Positions 4,471 through 5,578 of a stretch of DNA of 5,578 nucleotides are shown piece after piece; positions within the stretch are counted from its first letter, which is position 1, and each line of letters starts with the position of its first letter. Source of the stretch: Terriglobia bacterium (lineage in GTDB: Bacteria; Acidobacteriota; Terriglobia; UBA7540); NCBI GenBank assembly GCA_030036915.1, contig JASHSC010000607.1:1-5578 (forward strand), given 5' to 3'. A program made the translations under genes and the position numbers. The notes beneath the pieces are model-generated. The model had not been told where the DNA came from, made no database searches, and saw only the letters and a list, made by a program, of their open reading frames with translations.

Positions 4471-4872
4471 ATGTCAGCCGTTACCGATCCGATCGCCGAT
4501 ATGCTCACGCGAATCCGCAACGGGATTCAAGCCCGCCACCCGCGCGTCGACATGCCGTCTTCGAAGCTTAAAACGGAAGTAGCGCGCATCCTGAAGGAAG
4601 AAGGCTACATCGGCAATTTCAAAGTGGCCGAGGAAGGCAAGAAGAAGGTTCTGAAGGTCTTCCTGAAGTACGGCAATGACGGCGCGAGCGCCATCTCGCA
4701 TCTCGACCGGGTTTCAAAACCCGGCCGCCGCGTTTACGTGGGCGTGAACGGTGTGCCGCGGGTCCTCGGCGGGCTGGGAGTGAGCATCCTGACGACGCCG
4801 AGGGGCGTCCTCACCGGCAAGGCCGCGCGCAAGGCAGGTGTGGGCGGAGAAGTTTTGTGTAACGTATCTTAG
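4471..4872 (+). CDS. rpsH: 30S ribosomal protein S8
   Basis: S8 binds the central domain of 16S rRNA (helix 21) and is a primary assembly protein; in E. coli it also represses its own operon. From ATG 4471 it has 133 residues, the usual size, with the standard start MSAVTDPIADMLTRIRNG. Other family parts are SSKLKTEVARILKEEGYI (residues 30-47), SKPGRRVYVGVNGVPRVLGG (82-101) and GLGVSILTTPRGVLTGKAAR (101-120), ending with VGGEVLCNVS. The usual STS-type motif of the C-terminal domain reads TTP here, and the end is Asn-Val-Ser rather than the more usual Tyr-Val-x. GGGAG at 4462-4466 precedes the start by 4 bases. In-frame ATGs at 4453 and 4402 would add 6 or 23 residues, the latter coming from repeat DNA; neither has a ribosome-binding site or family similarity. 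Confidence 0.97.
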   Translation: MSAVTDPIADMLTRIRNGIQARHPRVDMPSSKLKTEVARILKEEGYIGNFKVAEEGKKKVLKVFLKYGNDGASAISHLDRVSKPGRRVYVGVNGVPRVLGGLGVSILTTPRGVLTGKAARKAGVGGEVLCNVS

Positions 4873-5002
4873 GCGCGAGAAGTTCTTTTGATTTTGTGCA
4901 TTCAAAGCCGGAAAGTGATTGAAAACAAAACGCCGTGGGTCGGAAGGAATGACCACAGCGAAGATTGGGTTGGGAGAGTTCAAGGAAAGTAACTTTAAGG
5001 CT
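4873..5002. other. Spacer between rpsH and the multi-hairpin element, no gene seen
   Basis: About 130 bases with visibly more A and T than the flanking genes, for example TTCTTTTGATTTTG at 4883-4896 and GAAAACAAAA at 4921-4930. I see no ORF with similarity to a known family, no tRNA and no hairpin followed by a T-run. Possible -35-like words (TTGATT at 4888, TTGTGC at 4894, TTGGGT at 4965) lack a good -10 partner at 16-18 bases, so I do not call a promoter. An internal promoter for the distal spc genes remains possible. Confidence 0.5.
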
Positions 5003-5146
5003 TGGAAGGGCGGGGCTTCAGCCCCGCCGAACGTCTCTGGCGTTACCGTGGAAGGCTTTAGCCTCTGAAGCGATCATGGCTTCAGGGCCTAAAGGCCCGA
5101 CCAGACGGACGATGCCTGGCGGCAGGGCTAAAGCTCTGCCCTTCCA
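5003..5146. repeat. 144-bp multi-hairpin element with inverted ends
   Basis: Perfect 9-bp inverted ends, TGGAAGGGC (5003-5011) and GCCCTTCCA (5138-5146), extend to 13 matches in 15. Inside, in order, are hairpins GGCGGGGC/GCCCCGCC with loop TTCA (5009-5028), AGGCT/AGCCT (5053-5064), CTGAAGC/GCTTCAG with a 7-base loop (5065-5085), GGGCC/GGCCC with loop TAAA (5085-5098), and GGCAGGGC/GCTCTGCC with loop TAAA and one G-U pair (5121-5140). The stem-loop words GGGCTTCAGCCC and GGGCTAAAGC recur in different forms, as in composite palindromic repeats. It is unlike the 61-bp repeat, encodes nothing, and ends 13 bases before the rplF start. No T-tract follows the last hairpin, so it is not a typical terminator. 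Its presence elsewhere in the genome is inferred, not seen. Confidence 0.75.
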
Positions 5147-5159
5147 GTAGGTTTTTCCT

Positions 5160-5578
5160 ATGTCACGAATCGGACGAAAAATAATTGCCTTGCCCCAGGG
5201 AGTCACCGTGCAGGCGGATGGAGCGGCGCTCGCGGTGAAGGGGCCCAAGGGTGCATTGCGCATTCCCTTGCCCGAGGGAATCCACTTGGATAAGCAGGAC
5301 GGGCATCTGCTCCTGAAGCGTGATTCCGACGAGGATGCGGCGCTGCACGGGCTGGCGCGCAGCCTGCTGGCCAACGCCGTTCGCGGGGTCACCACGGGGT
5401 TCGAGAAGCACCTGGACATCGTCGGCATTGGCTACCGCGCCGAGTCCAAGGGGAAATCAGTAAACTTCGTGCTGGGTTACTCGCACCCCATCGAGTTTCC
5501 GGTTCCCGATGGAATCGCCATCGCCGTGGAAAAGCAGACGCACCTGGTGGTGAGCGGGCCGGACCGGCAACAGGTGGG
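5160..5578 (+). CDS. rplF: 50S ribosomal protein L6, N-terminal part (3' end outside window)
   Basis: L6 binds 23S rRNA at the base of the L7/L12 stalk near the sarcin-ricin loop. The first 139 residues are visible, and about 40 are expected beyond the window. The N-terminus MSRIGRKIIALPQGVTVQAD is typical, followed by VKGPKGALRIPLPEGIHL (26-43), ALHGLARSLLANAVRGVTTG (61-80), FEKHLDIVGIGYRAESKGK (81-99) and the second-domain part LGYSHPIEFPVPDGIAIAVE (105-124). ATG 5160 is the only start giving the family N-terminus. Its ribosome-binding site is weak: AGGT at 5149-5152, 7 bases upstream, just after the hairpin element. It is separated from rpsH by 287 bases, very long for this gene pair, so coupling to upstream translation is unlikely. 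Confidence 0.97.
   Translation, partial: MSRIGRKIIALPQGVTVQADGAALAVKGPKGALRIPLPEGIHLDKQDGHLLLKRDSDEDAALHGLARSLLANAVRGVTTGFEKHLDIVGIGYRAESKGKSVNFVLGYSHPIEFPVPDGIAIAVEKQTHLVVSGPDRQQV

Noticed and set aside
4888..4922. Sigma-70-like promoter in the rpsH-rplF gap
   Set aside because: TTGATT and TTGTGC resemble -35 boxes, but the -10 positions at 17-base spacing (GAAAGT, GATTGA) match the consensus poorly.
5009..5028. Strong hairpin as an intrinsic terminator after rpsH
   Set aside because: The 8-bp G+C stem is not followed by a T-run, and more operon genes continue downstream on the same strand.

Overview
This window is a ribosomal-protein operon on the + strand, covering the end of the S10 cluster and the first part of the spc cluster. 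The order is rplB (3' end), rpsS, rplV, rpsC, rplP, rpmC, rpsQ, rplN, rplX, rplE, rpsN (zinc type), rpsH and rplF (5' part). All thirteen genes are intact except the two cut by the window edges. I see no RNA gene, CRISPR array, transposase or operon of unknown function.

The organism is a G+C-rich bacterium. Four genes start with GTG (rpsS, rpsC, rpsQ, rpsN) and most have clear Shine-Dalgarno sequences. The protein sequences, the Ala/Pro-rich tails and two families of dispersed palindromic repeats together suggest an Acidobacteriota-like genome. That placement comes from memory of similar sequences and is moderate to low confidence.

Layout: 1-953 holds the tight block rplB-rpsS-rplV. The gap 954-1018 before rpsC can fold into two competing hairpins next to a perfect ribosome-binding site. 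The rpsC-rplP gap (1733-1830) holds a 61-bp palindromic repeat. Genes rplP-rpmC-rpsQ-rplN-rplX-rplE-rpsN (1831-4382) are tightly packed; the rpsQ stop overlaps the rplN start, so the S10 and spc parts look like one transcription unit. A second copy of the 61-bp repeat sits between rpsN and rpsH (4386-4446). The 287-bp rpsH-rplF gap holds about 130 bp of unexplained spacer followed by a 144-bp multi-hairpin element with 9-bp terminal inverted repeats (5003-5146).

The products are all structural proteins of the 30S subunit (S19, S3, S17, S14, S8) or the 50S subunit (L2, L22, L16, L29, L14, L24, L5, L6), made together so that subunits assemble in balance. The points of interest are the repeats that have entered an otherwise compact essential operon, the competing hairpins before rpsC, a Cys-to-His change in the zinc site of S14, and low-complexity terminal extensions on several ribosomal proteins.
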